Notes: generated from the sequence alone by a model not told the origin. A stretch of DNA of 64,000 bases from Phycisphaerales bacterium (GCA_016710275.1 JADJXS010000001.1:1674001-1738000); one strand, 5' to 3'; counted from the first letter of the stretch, positions 34,189 through 43,084 are shown. Made by a program: numbers and translations.

Positions 34189-34284
34189 GGGAGTGTCCGT
34201 GTTCCTGGTGGACACCACGGCCTTCAAAGCCGCTGAGGCGCTGTACCCACAGAGCCTGGTGGGTTCGATTCCCATCCACTCCCG
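34189..34284 (+). tRNA. selC: tRNA-Sec (anticodon UCA), selenocysteine tRNA
   Basis: The 96-base gene folds as a selenocysteine tRNA. The acceptor is GGGAGTG with CACTCCC and discriminator G. The D arm has a 6-bp stem (GTGTTC with GGACAC) and a 5-base loop. The anticodon loop is CTTCAAA with TCA at 34224-34226. The long variable arm pairs AGGC with GCCT and CTGT with ACAG around ACCC. The T arm is GGTGGG, loop TTCGATT, CCCATC, giving the 13-bp acceptor/T helix expected for tRNA-Sec. CCA is not encoded; TTTTT follows directly. It implies that the organism inserts selenocysteine at UGA codons, though selA, selB and selD are outside the window. Confidence 0.92.
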
Positions 34285-34370
34285 TTTTTCCGGCCGTTTG
34301 TGCAGCAGCCGCGGGTGCCATCGACTGCCCTTCGGCGCCGACCCACCGTGTGAGCAGCGCGGTCGCCCCA

Positions 34371-36326
34371 TCAGACCCACGCCGCCTCGCGGTTGCTCTC
34401 GCGCCCGCCGCGCATCTGCCGCTCGAGCATTTCGCGATAGCGCCCGTCGCGAGCCATGAGTTCCCGCGGCGCCCCGACCTCGACCACCCGCCCGCCTTCC
34501 AGCACGACGATCAGATCGGCGTCCATGACGGTCGAGAGCCGGTGTGCGATGACGAACGTCGTGCGATCGGCACACAGTTCGCGCAGCGCTTCCTGGATGA
34601 GCTGTTCCGATTCGGAGTCCAGGTTGCTCGTCGCTTCGTCGAGGATCAGGATCTGCGGGTCGGCCAGCAATGCACGGGCGATGCTGATGCGCTGCGACTG
34701 TCCGCCGGAAAGCCGCACGCCGCGCTCCCCGACGACCGCCTGCATTCCGCCCTCCAGCCGCTCGATGAACTCCATCGCATTTGCGCGGCGCGCCGCCTCG
34801 GCGATTTGCGCGACCGAGGCCCGCGGCCGGGCATAGGCGATGTTCTCGGCGATGGTGCCGTCGAAGAGAAAGACGTCCTGCTGCACGACGCCCAGCAGGG
34901 CCCGGTAGTCCGCCAGGCGAATGTCGCGAAGATCGACGCCGTTCAGCCGGATGACGCCCGTGTCGGGATCATGAATGCGGGCCACGAGATTCGTGAGCGT
35001 GGTCTTGCCCGCGCCGCTGGGGCCGACCAGCGCCACCGTGCTTCCGCCCGGCACCCGCAACGAAACTTCGCGCAGCACGGGCGCGGACGGGTCGTAGCCG
35101 AACGAAACACCGTCAAACTCGATTTCATCCACAATCCCGCGCGCGTCGGTGCCGGCGCTGCGCCGCGCCGGCGGCAGGCCGCGCGCGGCAGCGCCGTCGG
35201 GCTTGTCCGCCGGGCGGCTCAGCAGATCGAACACGCGCTCCAGCGCCGCCAGCGCCTGCTGCACTTCGCCGTAGCTCTGCACGACGGTCGAGACCGGCAT
35301 CAGCAGCATCATCAGGTACATCTGGAATGCCATGATGCCGCCCAGCGTCGCCCCGCCGGCGATCACCAGCGTCCCGCCCAGCCACACCACCAGCAGCCCG
35401 CAGGCCGGCAGCAGCAGCCCCCACAGCGACCCGACCAGGCACTCGTAGTCGCGCGCCAGAAGCTGTTTGCGTGACAGCGTGTGATGCGACGTGGCGAAGC
35501 GCCGCGCCTCGGCCCGTTCCTGCCGAAAGGCCCGCACCACCCGCACCCCGCCGAAAGTCTCCACCACGCGGGCGCTGATCTCCGTGCGATCCTGATGCAC
35601 GCTGCGGTAGATCGGCCGGATGCGGCGGATCGAGACGATGTTCAGAAAGACCATCGGCGGCAGCACCAGCGCAGCCGCCAGCGCCATCTGCCAGTTGATC
35701 CAGATCAGGATTCCCAGCGTGGCCGCGATCTTGGCCAGCGCCACGCCGGGCGTCAGCACGCCGGCGTGCATCATGTTGGCGACCTGGTCCACGTCGCTCG
35801 ATAGCCGCGCAGCGATGCCGCCGGTCTTGAGCTGCGCCAGGTCCCGCAGCGGCAGGCGCAGCAGATGCCCGAACAGCCGCTGCCGCAGCCGCATCATCAC
35901 CCGCGCGTTGAGCCGGCCCACGCGCAGGTTGCGAACCAGGTCGATCGACTGCTGAATCGCGATCCACGCCAGCAGTGCAACGCCGATGCGGTGCAGCGCC
36001 GCGGCGTCGCCGCCGGGAATGACGTGGTCGATGACGTGCATCGTCACGCGCGGCAGCAGCAGCGACATTCCCGCCACCGTCAGCGCCAGGGCAAACACCA
36101 GCGCCAGCCCGCCCGCGAAGGGTCGCAGGAACGCGGCGTAGCGGCGCAGCAGCGGCGCGCTGCGCTTTCGGGGTCGCGAGGAGCGCGTCGAGTCGCCGGC
36201 ATCGCTTTTCGGCGCGGCGGGCGCCGGGGGCTGCGCATTCGATGGCTCGCTTCCCGGGGTCGGGAGAGTTCCGCTGCGCAGCGCGGCTCGAAACGCGGCG
36301 TAGCGCTGTCGCGACGAACGCATCAT
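34371..36326 (-). CDS. MsbA-like ABC exporter (fused permease and ATPase)
   Basis: A 651-residue half-transporter. Residues 1-60 are a basic, disordered cytoplasmic tail. Six transmembrane helices occupy about residues 70-350, and the nucleotide-binding domain follows with Walker A GPSGAGKTT (435-443), signature LSGGQ (539-543), Walker B ILILDE (559-564) and H-loop H595 (IAHRLS). It probably exports a lipid or hydrophobic compound as a homodimer. The ATG overlaps the ybeY stop as ATGA, so it is the last gene of a coupled operon. The substrate cannot be told from the sequence. Confidence 0.93.
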   Translation of the reverse strand: MMRSSRQRYAAFRAALRSGTLPTPGSEPSNAQPPAPAAPKSDAGDSTRSSRPRKRSAPLLRRYAAFLRPFAGGLALVFALALTVAGMSLLLPRVTMHVIDHVIPGGDAAALHRIGVALLAWIAIQQSIDLVRNLRVGRLNARVMMRLRQRLFGHLLRLPLRDLAQLKTGGIAARLSSDVDQVANMMHAGVLTPGVALAKIAATLGILIWINWQMALAAALVLPPMVFLNIVSIRRIRPIYRSVHQDRTEISARVVETFGGVRVVRAFRQERAEARRFATSHHTLSRKQLLARDYECLVGSLWGLLLPACGLLVVWLGGTLVIAGGATLGGIMAFQMYLMMLLMPVSTVVQSYGEVQQALAALERVFDLLSRPADKPDGAAARGLPPARRSAGTDARGIVDEIEFDGVSFGYDPSAPVLREVSLRVPGGSTVALVGPSGAGKTTLTNLVARIHDPDTGVIRLNGVDLRDIRLADYRALLGVVQQDVFLFDGTIAENIAYARPRASVAQIAEAARRANAMEFIERLEGGMQAVVGERGVRLSGGQSQRISIARALLADPQILILDEATSNLDSESEQLIQEALRELCADRTTFVIAHRLSTVMDADLIVVLEGGRVVEVGAPRELMARDGRYREMLERQMRGGRESNREAAWV

Positions 36327-36922
36327 CGTCCGCGGCCCCTCTCGCCGTCGCCGAACACGCTGCCATGGCCCATTCGCCGCAGCAGCTCATCCTCGCGGGC
36401 GTGCATCCGCGCGAAGCCCGCCCGCGTGTGGTCCTCGTGTCCCGAGAGATGCAGCAGCCCATGCACGAGATAGAGCGCCAACTCCGCCCGGTCCGCGGCA
36501 CGAATCCCGCCCGCAGTTCCCGGCGGGGCCGCACCGCCTGCAGGTCGTCGATGGTTTCGGCTCTGCTGCAGCGCCACGTCGGCGCAAATGTAGATCTCCC
36601 CCTCCAGCCAGCCCGCCCTGCGGTCCGTGCCCAGGTCGAAGGTCAGCACGTCCGTCGCACCGGCCACGGCCAGGCTGGTCTCATGAAGCGTGGCCATCGC
36701 GCGCCGCCCCAGCACCACGACGGAAAGCTCGCCGGCGCGAAAGCCCTCTTCCGCCGCGACGAAGCGCGCTACCGACTCCAGCAAGGGCACGGCGCGCCAC
36801 GAGCGAATCGGTCGCCACGACACGCGCACATGCAGACGGGTAGCCTGCGCCGGTGGCGGGATCGGCCGCGCGCGGTGCGCGGCGCGGGGCGATTGCGTCT
36901 GCGCAGCGCGGCGGCGGGTCAT
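36323..36922 (-). CDS. ybeY: Endoribonuclease YbeY (rRNA maturation)
   Basis: YbeY is a metal-dependent RNase needed for 16S rRNA 3'-end maturation and 70S quality control. The 199-residue protein has the TDVLTFDL motif (90-97) and the zinc motif HGLLHLSGHEDH (154-165). The usual spacing is HGxLHLxGYDH; here one extra residue appears before the final His, so the third ligand is H165 or H162. The C-terminal ARMHAREDELL helix is conserved. The N-terminal 30 residues are extra and basic. It is coupled by ATGA overlaps to the HD-hydrolase gene upstream and to the ABC exporter downstream. Confidence 0.9.
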   Translation of the reverse strand: MTRRRAAQTQSPRAAHRARPIPPPAQATRLHVRVSWRPIRSWRAVPLLESVARFVAAEEGFRAGELSVVVLGRRAMATLHETSLAVAGATDVLTFDLGTDRRAGWLEGEIYICADVALQQSRNHRRPAGGAAPPGTAGGIRAADRAELALYLVHGLLHLSGHEDHTRAGFARMHAREDELLRRMGHGSVFGDGERGRGR

Positions 36923-39252
36923 GAGGCGCGCGGCTCGCGACCTTCGCGCGGACGGCGGTCGGGGCGTTCGCGCTCCGTTCGATCCGGCCGTTCGCGCTCG
37001 TCGGCGTCGGGGTATTCAATCCGGGAGTGATAAATGGCGCAGAGCGTTCGGAGCAGCGTCTTTTCGATTACCGCCAGTTCGCGGAAGTTCAGGTCGCACT
37101 CGTCCAACTGCCCGTCCAGCAGGCGCTTGCGGGTGATCTCGCTGACCACGGACTCAATGCGCCCGGGCGTCGGCTCGGTCATGGCCCGCACCGCACCCTC
37201 GACACCGTCGCACAGCATCACGATGGCCGACTCGCGCGACTCGGGCTTGGGCCCGGGATAGCGGAACTCGCTCTCAACCGGGTCGGGGTCGCCCGGTTTG
37301 CGCGCGCGATTGGCCTGGTGATAGAAATACTCGACCAGCGTCGTGCCGTGATGCTCCGCGATGAAGGAGCGCAGGATCGGCGGCACGCCGTATTCGCGCG
37401 CCATCTCGATCCCGTCCTTCACGTGGTTGACGATCACCAGCACGCTCATCGCCGGGGACAATCGCTCATGACGGCTGACGTTCGCCGGCTGATTCTCGAC
37501 GAAGTACTCGGGCTTGTTGATCTTGCCGATGTCGTGGTAATAGGCCCCCGCGCGGGCCAGCAGGCCGTTCGCCCCGACCGCCTCGGCCGCCGCCTCGGCC
37601 AGCGCCCCGACCAGCAGGCTGTGGTTGTAGGTGCCGGGCGCCTCGGCCGCCATCATCCGCATCAGCGGTTTGTTCGCGTCGCACCACTCCAGCAGCGTCA
37701 TATTCGTGGAGATGCCGAAAGCCCGCTCGATACCGGGCAGCGCCCCCTCGACCAGAAACGCGGCGGCAACCGTGGCGCAGGCCGCCCAGGCGGCTTGCCA
37801 TAGCACGAAGGAAGCCGGCTGCGCGGCCATGACTCCGGCCGCCGTGGTCGCACCGAACGCGACCAGCCCCGCGATCAACCCGACGCCGACGATCTGCCCG
37901 CGATTCCGCACCGCGCGCAGCGCGAACACGAACGTGCCCGAAATCGCCAGCAGCGTGACCACGAATTCGATGCCCTGTTGCGCCGCCAGCGTCAGCAGCA
38001 CCGCCAGCCCGCCGCAGATGCCGAAGATCACCACCCGCGCATACACGATGCTCAGCACCGCCGCCGCGATGGCCTGCGCCGCAATCGTCACGTGTGGCGG
38101 GTAGCCCGCGTCGATCACCACCGCGGCCCGCGCCGCCGCCAGCAGCCCCAGCAGCAGCAGGGCCGTCAGCACCTGGCGCACCGGCCACTCGGCATTGCGC
38201 GGTTTGAAGCGGTAGACGAACCCGACCAGCCCGACCGTCACCAGCACCGCCAGCAGCGCCCGCCCCAGTCCCTCCGCGCCCAGCGTCCGCGCCACCTCGG
38301 GGTTCGTCGCGCGTGCGGCAAGAAACGCGGCGCGCTCCGCGCGGAGCAGATCGATCTCCGAGTGGAGCACGATGCCGGAGTCGGCCAGCAGCGCGTGCTG
38401 CGGATAAGTGACGAATTGCGGCTCGACGGCCGCCATCGCGGACTCGGCCACCTGCGCTGTGCGGGCCGGTTCCAGCCGATAGAGCGGCCGCACCGGCTCG
38501 GTGTCCGGCCCGTTGAGCCAGCCGGAGAGCGACAGCCGCACGCTCTCCCGAATGCGGATCGGAAACAGCGCGGCGATGTCGCGCGATACGCGCTCGATGG
38601 TCTCCGGCTTGGTGGGCAGCAGCTCGGTGACGGAGATGGTGCGTTCGCGGCCGGTGCCGGGATCGACCAGCACCGCCTCGAGCGAGGTCTGTCGCTGCGC
38701 CAGCGGGCTGTCCTCGACCAGTGCGATCTGCGTGAGGGCGCGCAGCGCCCGCGTGATCGCATCCTCGAATGGGGTGGTGTTGCTGCGCGTCGCCAGGTCG
38801 GCCAGTTCGGCCACGCCGTCGTCGTCCAGCACGATCTCCAGCTTGGTCGCCGCCTCGCGCAGCGCCGCGGCATCGCTGCCGTGCGAGCGCGCCAGCGTCA
38901 GCAGCGACGTCAGCCGCCCGCGGATGGTCTCGATCAACGAGGCGTCCAGCCGGTAGAAATTGGGGGAGGACTCGCGGGCGCGGGCCTGCTTGAGGCGCGT
39001 CTGCGTGACATCCTCAACGCGGAACTCCACCCGCGCCGTCATCGCGCGGTGCAGCCGTTGTCCGGGGTGCACGCCCAGCGGCTCGCCGCCGACGTTGAGG
39101 ATCAGGGCCGCCAGCGACGCCGACAGCGCCGCCACCATGACCGGCAGAATGTGAATCCGCTCGCGCAACTGCTGCGCAAGGGTCAGCCCGCGTTCGACCT
39201 TGTCGCGTCGAATCTCGCGGCGGCGGCTGGTGTGCTTGTCAAACGGCCACAT
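36919..39252 (-). CDS. 7TM-HD domain phosphodiesterase (PgpH-like)
   Basis: The 777-residue protein has one N-terminal helix, a large extracellular 7TMR-HDED domain (about residues 45-300), seven transmembrane helices and a cytoplasmic HDIG domain. The metal motif is HDIGK (573-577), followed by EHHGT and CDGVEG as expected. In Firmicutes this family (PgpH) hydrolyses c-di-AMP to pApA; that activity is inferred here. The ATG at 39252 was chosen over an upstream in-frame start at 39465. Its order with ybeY matches the pgpH-ybeY neighbourhood of many bacteria. The last 35 residues are an unusual Arg/Glu/Asp/Pro-rich tail. Confidence 0.9.
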   Translation of the reverse strand: MWPFDKHTSRRREIRRDKVERGLTLAQQLRERIHILPVMVAALSASLAALILNVGGEPLGVHPGQRLHRAMTARVEFRVEDVTQTRLKQARARESSPNFYRLDASLIETIRGRLTSLLTLARSHGSDAAALREAATKLEIVLDDDGVAELADLATRSNTTPFEDAITRALRALTQIALVEDSPLAQRQTSLEAVLVDPGTGRERTISVTELLPTKPETIERVSRDIAALFPIRIRESVRLSLSGWLNGPDTEPVRPLYRLEPARTAQVAESAMAAVEPQFVTYPQHALLADSGIVLHSEIDLLRAERAAFLAARATNPEVARTLGAEGLGRALLAVLVTVGLVGFVYRFKPRNAEWPVRQVLTALLLLGLLAAARAAVVIDAGYPPHVTIAAQAIAAAVLSIVYARVVIFGICGGLAVLLTLAAQQGIEFVVTLLAISGTFVFALRAVRNRGQIVGVGLIAGLVAFGATTAAGVMAAQPASFVLWQAAWAACATVAAAFLVEGALPGIERAFGISTNMTLLEWCDANKPLMRMMAAEAPGTYNHSLLVGALAEAAAEAVGANGLLARAGAYYHDIGKINKPEYFVENQPANVSRHERLSPAMSVLVIVNHVKDGIEMAREYGVPPILRSFIAEHHGTTLVEYFYHQANRARKPGDPDPVESEFRYPGPKPESRESAIVMLCDGVEGAVRAMTEPTPGRIESVVSEITRKRLLDGQLDECDLNFRELAVIEKTLLRTLCAIYHSRIEYPDADERERPDRTERERPDRRPREGREPRAS

Positions 39253-39309
39253 GCATGGTTCTGCCGCCGGGGCGGCGGGCGCCGGCCACCGGCAATGGGC
39301 ACAAGCAGA

Positions 39310-39315
39310 ATTATA
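39310..39315 (-). promoter_or_regulatory. TATAAT -10 box upstream of the HD-hydrolase operon
   Basis: A perfect TATAAT on the minus strand (39315-39310), 57 bases before the ATG at 39252. No good -35 box is seen at the right spacing. Confidence 0.4.
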
Positions 39316-39397
39316 CGACCGAATCGCCCCGCCGCTTGAGCCGGCCCGGCAAACCCGGATATCGTCAAACAGGCCGCCATCTCCCCGGGGTGCCGCG

Positions 39398-40303
39398 ATG
39401 AGCCTCGCGCCGCAAGGATTGCTGCTTGACGAATCCGGCCGCGTCGCCGTCGATCTGGCGTGCACCCGCTGCGGCTACAACCTGCGCATGCTGGAATTCG
39501 CGGGAAACTGCCCGGAATGCGGCCAGGGGGTGCGCGAGGGGTATCTCCGGCAAGCCGACGTCGTTCGCGCGGCCATGGTGGCAATTCGCCGAGGTGCGCG
39601 GTTCATGGCGGTGGGGTTCATTCTCGGGGTCATGGCGGTCGTCACGGGCGCGGCCGGACATCGATCGATGATTGCAGCCACGTGCGCCGGCCTCCTTCTT
39701 CTGGTGGGACACGGGGTGATTGGCGTCGGGGCGCTCCAGACCACGGCACATCCGATCGTCGCCGGCGTGTTGCCCACCCTTGCGCGATATGCGTCGCGCG
39801 TTCTGGTTTCCTTGTACATCGCGTCCCTGGTGATCTTCTTCGTGGCGTTGGCGCCGGAGTTGGTCGGCATCCGTAGCGGGGCGCTGCGTCGTTTCGCGAT
39901 GATCTTCGGTGTGATCCCGGGGTTGGGGATGCCCCTCTTTATTGGGCTGTGCCTGGGAATGAGCGGGGTCGCCGCCGGCGCCGTCAAGCTGCCGAATCAT
40001 CGCGTGGCCGGCATTTTGCTGGGGATCATCGAGGGGTGCTGCGCCCTTGTCATTCCGCTGTTGGCGACTGCGCAAGGTGGACTTGTTGACGTGGTCGCCT
40101 GGACGGCGATATGCGGGCAGGGGGGAATTGTGCTCGTATCGATCATATACTGCGCCTCCCTCGCCGGCAGCTTGGACGAGCGAATGCGAACCGGCGACCG
40201 GCTCGCTGACTCCGCACTGTCGCTTCCGCCGCCGTCGTCGAAAAGCGCCATTCCCCTCAACCCGCCTGCCCCCGAGCCACCCCGCACCGGAGACAGTGCA
40301 TGA
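39398..40303 (+). CDS. Zinc-ribbon membrane protein, paralogue 1 of 3
   Basis: A 301-residue protein with an N-terminal zinc ribbon (C22, C25, C38, C41 in LACTRCGYNLR and CPECG), then about six or more hydrophobic helices from residue 68 onward, and a Pro/Ser-rich C-terminal tail. The motif D-x-x-G-R-V-A-V-x-L-A-C at residues 11-22 is shared with the next two genes. The family appears restricted to Planctomycetes as far as I know and has no assigned function; a membrane sensor or enzyme-assembly role is possible. The ATG at 39398 follows GGGG. Its TGA overlaps the ATG of the next gene. Confidence 0.75.
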   Translation: MSLAPQGLLLDESGRVAVDLACTRCGYNLRMLEFAGNCPECGQGVREGYLRQADVVRAAMVAIRRGARFMAVGFILGVMAVVTGAAGHRSMIAATCAGLLLLVGHGVIGVGALQTTAHPIVAGVLPTLARYASRVLVSLYIASLVIFFVALAPELVGIRSGALRRFAMIFGVIPGLGMPLFIGLCLGMSGVAAGAVKLPNHRVAGILLGIIEGCCALVIPLLATAQGGLVDVVAWTAICGQGGIVLVSIIYCASLAGSLDERMRTGDRLADSALSLPPPSSKSAIPLNPPAPEPPRTGDSA

Positions 40304-41268
40304 ACTCCGACCAACCCGCGCTCGCCCTCGACGCCGAAGGCCGCGTCGCCGTCAATCTGGCGTGCAGCCGCTGCCGCTACAACCTGCGCACGCTTCCCTC
40401 CGCAGGCCCCTGCACCGAGTGCGGCCACAGCGTGCTCGAATCAGCCACGGCACGGAATGTGCAGCTCGCCGGCGGCGCATGGTTGCTGGTCCGGGGATCG
40501 TGGCTCATGGCGCTCGTCACGGCTCTGTCGATCGCCGCGCTGGTCGCCGCGGTAATGCAAAGCGTGGAGCGGCGGCCCCGTCTCCTCTCAGGCTGGGACG
40601 TCGCCATAAACTTGCGGCTGGCCGCCCTCACCGTGCTTCCAGCGCTGGTTGCCCTCCTCTTGACGAGCCGGCCGCACTGGGCCGCCAGGTCCGCGCCACA
40701 CTGGCGTCTCTTCGTGCGCGTCGTGCTGCTCGCCTATCTCGCGCTGGTGCTCAGTACCAAGGCCGCTGAATGGCTGGCCTCCAACTACTACCGACAACCG
40801 AGAGGACTGATCGCGACATGGATGTTCGGTCCGGGCCGCGCTGGTTATTATCCAAAGGGTCTCCTGCTGGTGAGAATCCACGAAGAGACAACGCAGGTAC
40901 TCATGCTCGCCTGGCTGCCCCTCTGCGCGCTGATCCTCATCTACACGGCCTGGCTGGTCGGTATCTACGGCCTGCGCGGCCTGCGCTGGTTCGGCGTGAT
41001 CCTTGCGGCGGCGATCGGCCTGTGCATCGTCCTGATTCACGGGTCGAAATTCGCGGGCGTCCGCGTCGTGCTGCCCCGCGACGCCGACCTCGCGGCCCTG
41101 ATTGTCCTGTGGGGCGGCTGGACCCTCTTCTCATTGATGGTGGCGGCCGGCATTTCCGCCCGCGTCCGCGCGGCCGCGCGTGCGATGGCAGTGCCGCAAA
41201 GCGCTGCCGCGGGAATCGAACGCGACGCGGACGCCGATTCGCGACAATCTGCGACAAAGGGGTGCTGA
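40300..41268 (+). CDS. Zinc-ribbon membrane protein, paralogue 2 of 3
   Basis: A 322-residue protein that overlaps the previous gene by ATGA and has GGAG upstream. The zinc ribbon uses C22, C25, C38 and C41, with CSRCRYNLR and CTECG at the same positions as paralogue 1. Six or seven hydrophobic helices follow (for example AVMQSVERR with LTVLPALVALLL, and LLAYLALVLSTKAAEWL), and there is an Arg/Asp-rich cytoplasmic tail. The body is diverged from its neighbours although the N-terminus is nearly identical, so the ribbon is under stronger constraint than the membrane part. Confidence 0.75.
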   Translation: MNSDQPALALDAEGRVAVNLACSRCRYNLRTLPSAGPCTECGHSVLESATARNVQLAGGAWLLVRGSWLMALVTALSIAALVAAVMQSVERRPRLLSGWDVAINLRLAALTVLPALVALLLTSRPHWAARSAPHWRLFVRVVLLAYLALVLSTKAAEWLASNYYRQPRGLIATWMFGPGRAGYYPKGLLLVRIHEETTQVLMLAWLPLCALILIYTAWLVGIYGLRGLRWFGVILAAAIGLCIVLIHGSKFAGVRVVLPRDADLAALIVLWGGWTLFSLMVAAGISARVRAAARAMAVPQSAAAGIERDADADSRQSATKGC

Positions 41269-41269
41269 A

Positions 41270-42196
41270 ATGCCGCAGGCGGCGACACTGGCGGTTGATT
41301 CGCAGGGGCGCGTCGCGGGCGACATGGCCTGCTGGGGCTGCCGATACAACCTGCGCATGACGCCGGCCGAGGGGCTATGCCCCGAATGCGGGATGTCGGT
41401 GAAGGACTCGATCCGCGGGCAGCGCGCGGCGATGCACCGCGGGGCGTGGCGGCTGATCTGGGGAGCGCGGATTCTGGCGGTGGTCGGCGTCCTGGGCGTC
41501 GCGGGCCTGGTGCTCATGACAAGCGGAGCGCTCGACGGGAATCGCCAATCCAGATCGGTCCAAATCCTGTTGGCCTGGATGCTCCGCGAGGGGCTTCTGT
41601 TGATGATGGTGATCGGGTTTCTGCTGATGACCACGCGCGTGGAATGGGTGGCCACGCGCCGCCAATGGCCGCGCCGCGTGCTGATCGTTGCGCTGCTGGC
41701 GGTGCTGGGCGGCCTGCTGACGACGACCTATTCGTATTGGACGCTATTCCTGGGGCCGCCGGGATTCGTCGCCACGACGAACCCGGTCTTCATCGCCGTC
41801 CTTCCGACGAACCTGTATACCAAGTGGGGGGAACGGGTGGTGTGGATCGCCGTCGTCGTCCTGATCTTCGCCACGGCTTATTCCGGCCACGTCGCCGGAT
41901 GTTACGGCTTGCGCGTGCAGCGGCTGGCCGGTTATGGAACGGCCGCGCTCGCCGCCTTGACCCTCGCGGCGGCGTTCGAGGTCGTCCTCAAACGGCCTCG
42001 CATGATGCTGCGGCTGCTAGAGTGGGATGCTCTGGCGGTCGGCACAATGGGGATGACGACAGTGGTACTCTGGTACGTGTACGCAGCGTCGTTGGCCATC
42101 GGATTGTCCGCCCGCATCCGGCGGACCCGGCGCGAGGAGGCGGCAGCGCCGGTCGTCACTAAGATGGCGGACGAGCGCCCGCAGGCCGCGGATTGA
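41270..42196 (+). CDS. Zinc-ribbon membrane protein, paralogue 3 of 3
   Basis: A 308-residue protein beginning at the ATG at 41270, one base after the previous stop, with AAGGGG upstream. The zinc ribbon (C21, C24, C37, C40; MACWGCRYNLR and CPECG) lies one residue earlier than in the other two. About seven hydrophobic helices follow. This is the third member of a tandem array; an upstream in-frame start at 41180 would overlap the second gene and was rejected. Confidence 0.75.
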   Translation: MPQAATLAVDSQGRVAGDMACWGCRYNLRMTPAEGLCPECGMSVKDSIRGQRAAMHRGAWRLIWGARILAVVGVLGVAGLVLMTSGALDGNRQSRSVQILLAWMLREGLLLMMVIGFLLMTTRVEWVATRRQWPRRVLIVALLAVLGGLLTTTYSYWTLFLGPPGFVATTNPVFIAVLPTNLYTKWGERVVWIAVVVLIFATAYSGHVAGCYGLRVQRLAGYGTAALAALTLAAAFEVVLKRPRMMLRLLEWDALAVGTMGMTTVVLWYVYAASLAIGLSARIRRTRREEAAAPVVTKMADERPQAAD

Positions 42197-42233
42197 CGCC
42201 CGCGACGGGGGCCGGACTCTGCGGAGAAGCAGG

Positions 42234-42503
42234 CTACTTCTTGGGAGCGGCCTTGGCGGCCGGTGCGCCCTTCGCAGCCGGAGCGGCGGCGGCGGCCGGC
42301 GTCGCGGCATCGGCCGCGTCAGCCTTCTTGGCCTTCTTGGCGGCCTTGATCTTGCGGTGCCCGACCTTGGGCAGACCGAGCACGCTCTGCTCATCCGTCC
42401 AGCGTTCGAGCTTCTTGAGGGCCTCGACGCGCTCCGCCCGGCTCAGGACGTTGCGATGCCGGGCGAGAGTGGTCTTGAGCTTCAGCGATCGATCGACGGA
42501 CAT
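42234..42503 (-). CDS. Small basic protein (Planctomycetes/Verrucomicrobia/Chlamydiae type)
   Basis: An 89-residue protein with a conserved N-terminal block MSVDRSLKLKT, then ARHRNVLSRAERVEALKK and SVLGLPKVGHRK, and a Lys/Ala-rich tail ending APKK. The first 50 residues match, as far as I recall, the small basic protein family TIGR04137 found in Planctomycetes, Verrucomicrobia and Chlamydiae. The function is unknown, but the charge and tail suggest RNA or ribosome binding. GGAG lies 8 bases upstream of the ATG at 42503. It is encoded next to rpmE and prfA but on the opposite strand. Confidence 0.75.
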   Translation of the reverse strand: MSVDRSLKLKTTLARHRNVLSRAERVEALKKLERWTDEQSVLGLPKVGHRKIKAAKKAKKADAADAATPAAAAAPAAKGAPAAKAAPKK

Positions 42504-42616
42504 CGGAAACGCTCCTACCGGTCTGGGCCGCGGCGTAGAGGCCTGCGGGAAACGGGGGATTGTAACGCGGCCCGGCGGGGGCTGCCAAGCGGTTCAGCCC
42601 GTCATTTCGCAGGCGG

Positions 42617-42645
42617 TTGAAATCTCTCCCGCCCGGGCGCATAAT
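42617..42645 (+). promoter_or_regulatory. Sigma70-like promoter for rpmE
   Basis: TTGAAA (42617-42622) and CATAAT (42640-42645) are separated by 17 bases. The expected leader of about 50 bases ends with GAGGG before the GTG at 42705. Confidence 0.7.
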
Positions 42646-42704
42646 ACCCGGCTCGCGGGAGTGCGGCAGGTCCGCCGCACGGCCGCGTGGCCGAGGGATC
42701 GACC

Positions 42705-42935
42705 GTGAAGAAAGACATTCATCCCAAGTACATGGAAACGAAGGTCCACTGCGCCTGCGGCACGGACTTCGTCACCCGCTCGACGCAGAAGGAAATCCGC
42801 GTCGACATCTGCAGCGCCTGCCACCCCTTCTACACCGGCAAGCAGAAGTTCGTGGACACCGCCGGCCGCGTGGAGCGCTTCCAGAAGAAATTCGGGGGCG
42901 ACTACTTCGCCGGCAAGGCCAAGTCGGGCAAGTAG
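42705..42935 (+). CDS. rpmE: 50S ribosomal protein L31 (zinc-binding type)
   Basis: A 76-residue ribosomal protein that starts with a GTG (MKKDIHPKYM) after GAGGG. The zinc ligands C16, C18, C36 and C39 are all present, which marks the zinc-binding (C+) form of L31. The CHPFYTGKQKFVDTAGRVERF block is diagnostic. Its length is typical. A hairpin terminator lies between it and prfA. Confidence 0.95.
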   Translation: MKKDIHPKYMETKVHCACGTDFVTRSTQKEIRVDICSACHPFYTGKQKFVDTAGRVERFQKKFGGDYFAGKAKSGK

Positions 42936-42963
42936 CACCCGCCGCAACCGTTGCGATTCACCC

Positions 42964-43003
42964 GCGGTTCGGGCGCTGCGCGTGCCCGGACCGCCGCGTT
43001 TTT
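42964..43003 (+). terminator. Rho-independent terminator of rpmE
   Basis: GCGGTTCGGGC (42964-42974) pairs with GCCCGGACCGC (42984-42994) in an 11-bp stem containing one G-T pair and a 9-base loop, followed by CGCGTTTTT. It separates rpmE from prfA. Confidence 0.8.
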
Positions 43004-43084
43004 CCGAGGTGCTGCTTCGCACCCTCGTGCGACCGCCGCTCGACGGCCTTTCTCCCCCGCTCACCTGACAGGCAGCCCGCCCGC

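Noticed and set aside
37978..39339. A 453-codon open frame opposite the 7TM-HD gene
   Set aside because: Antisense shadow; the minus-strand gene has HDIGK and family architecture.
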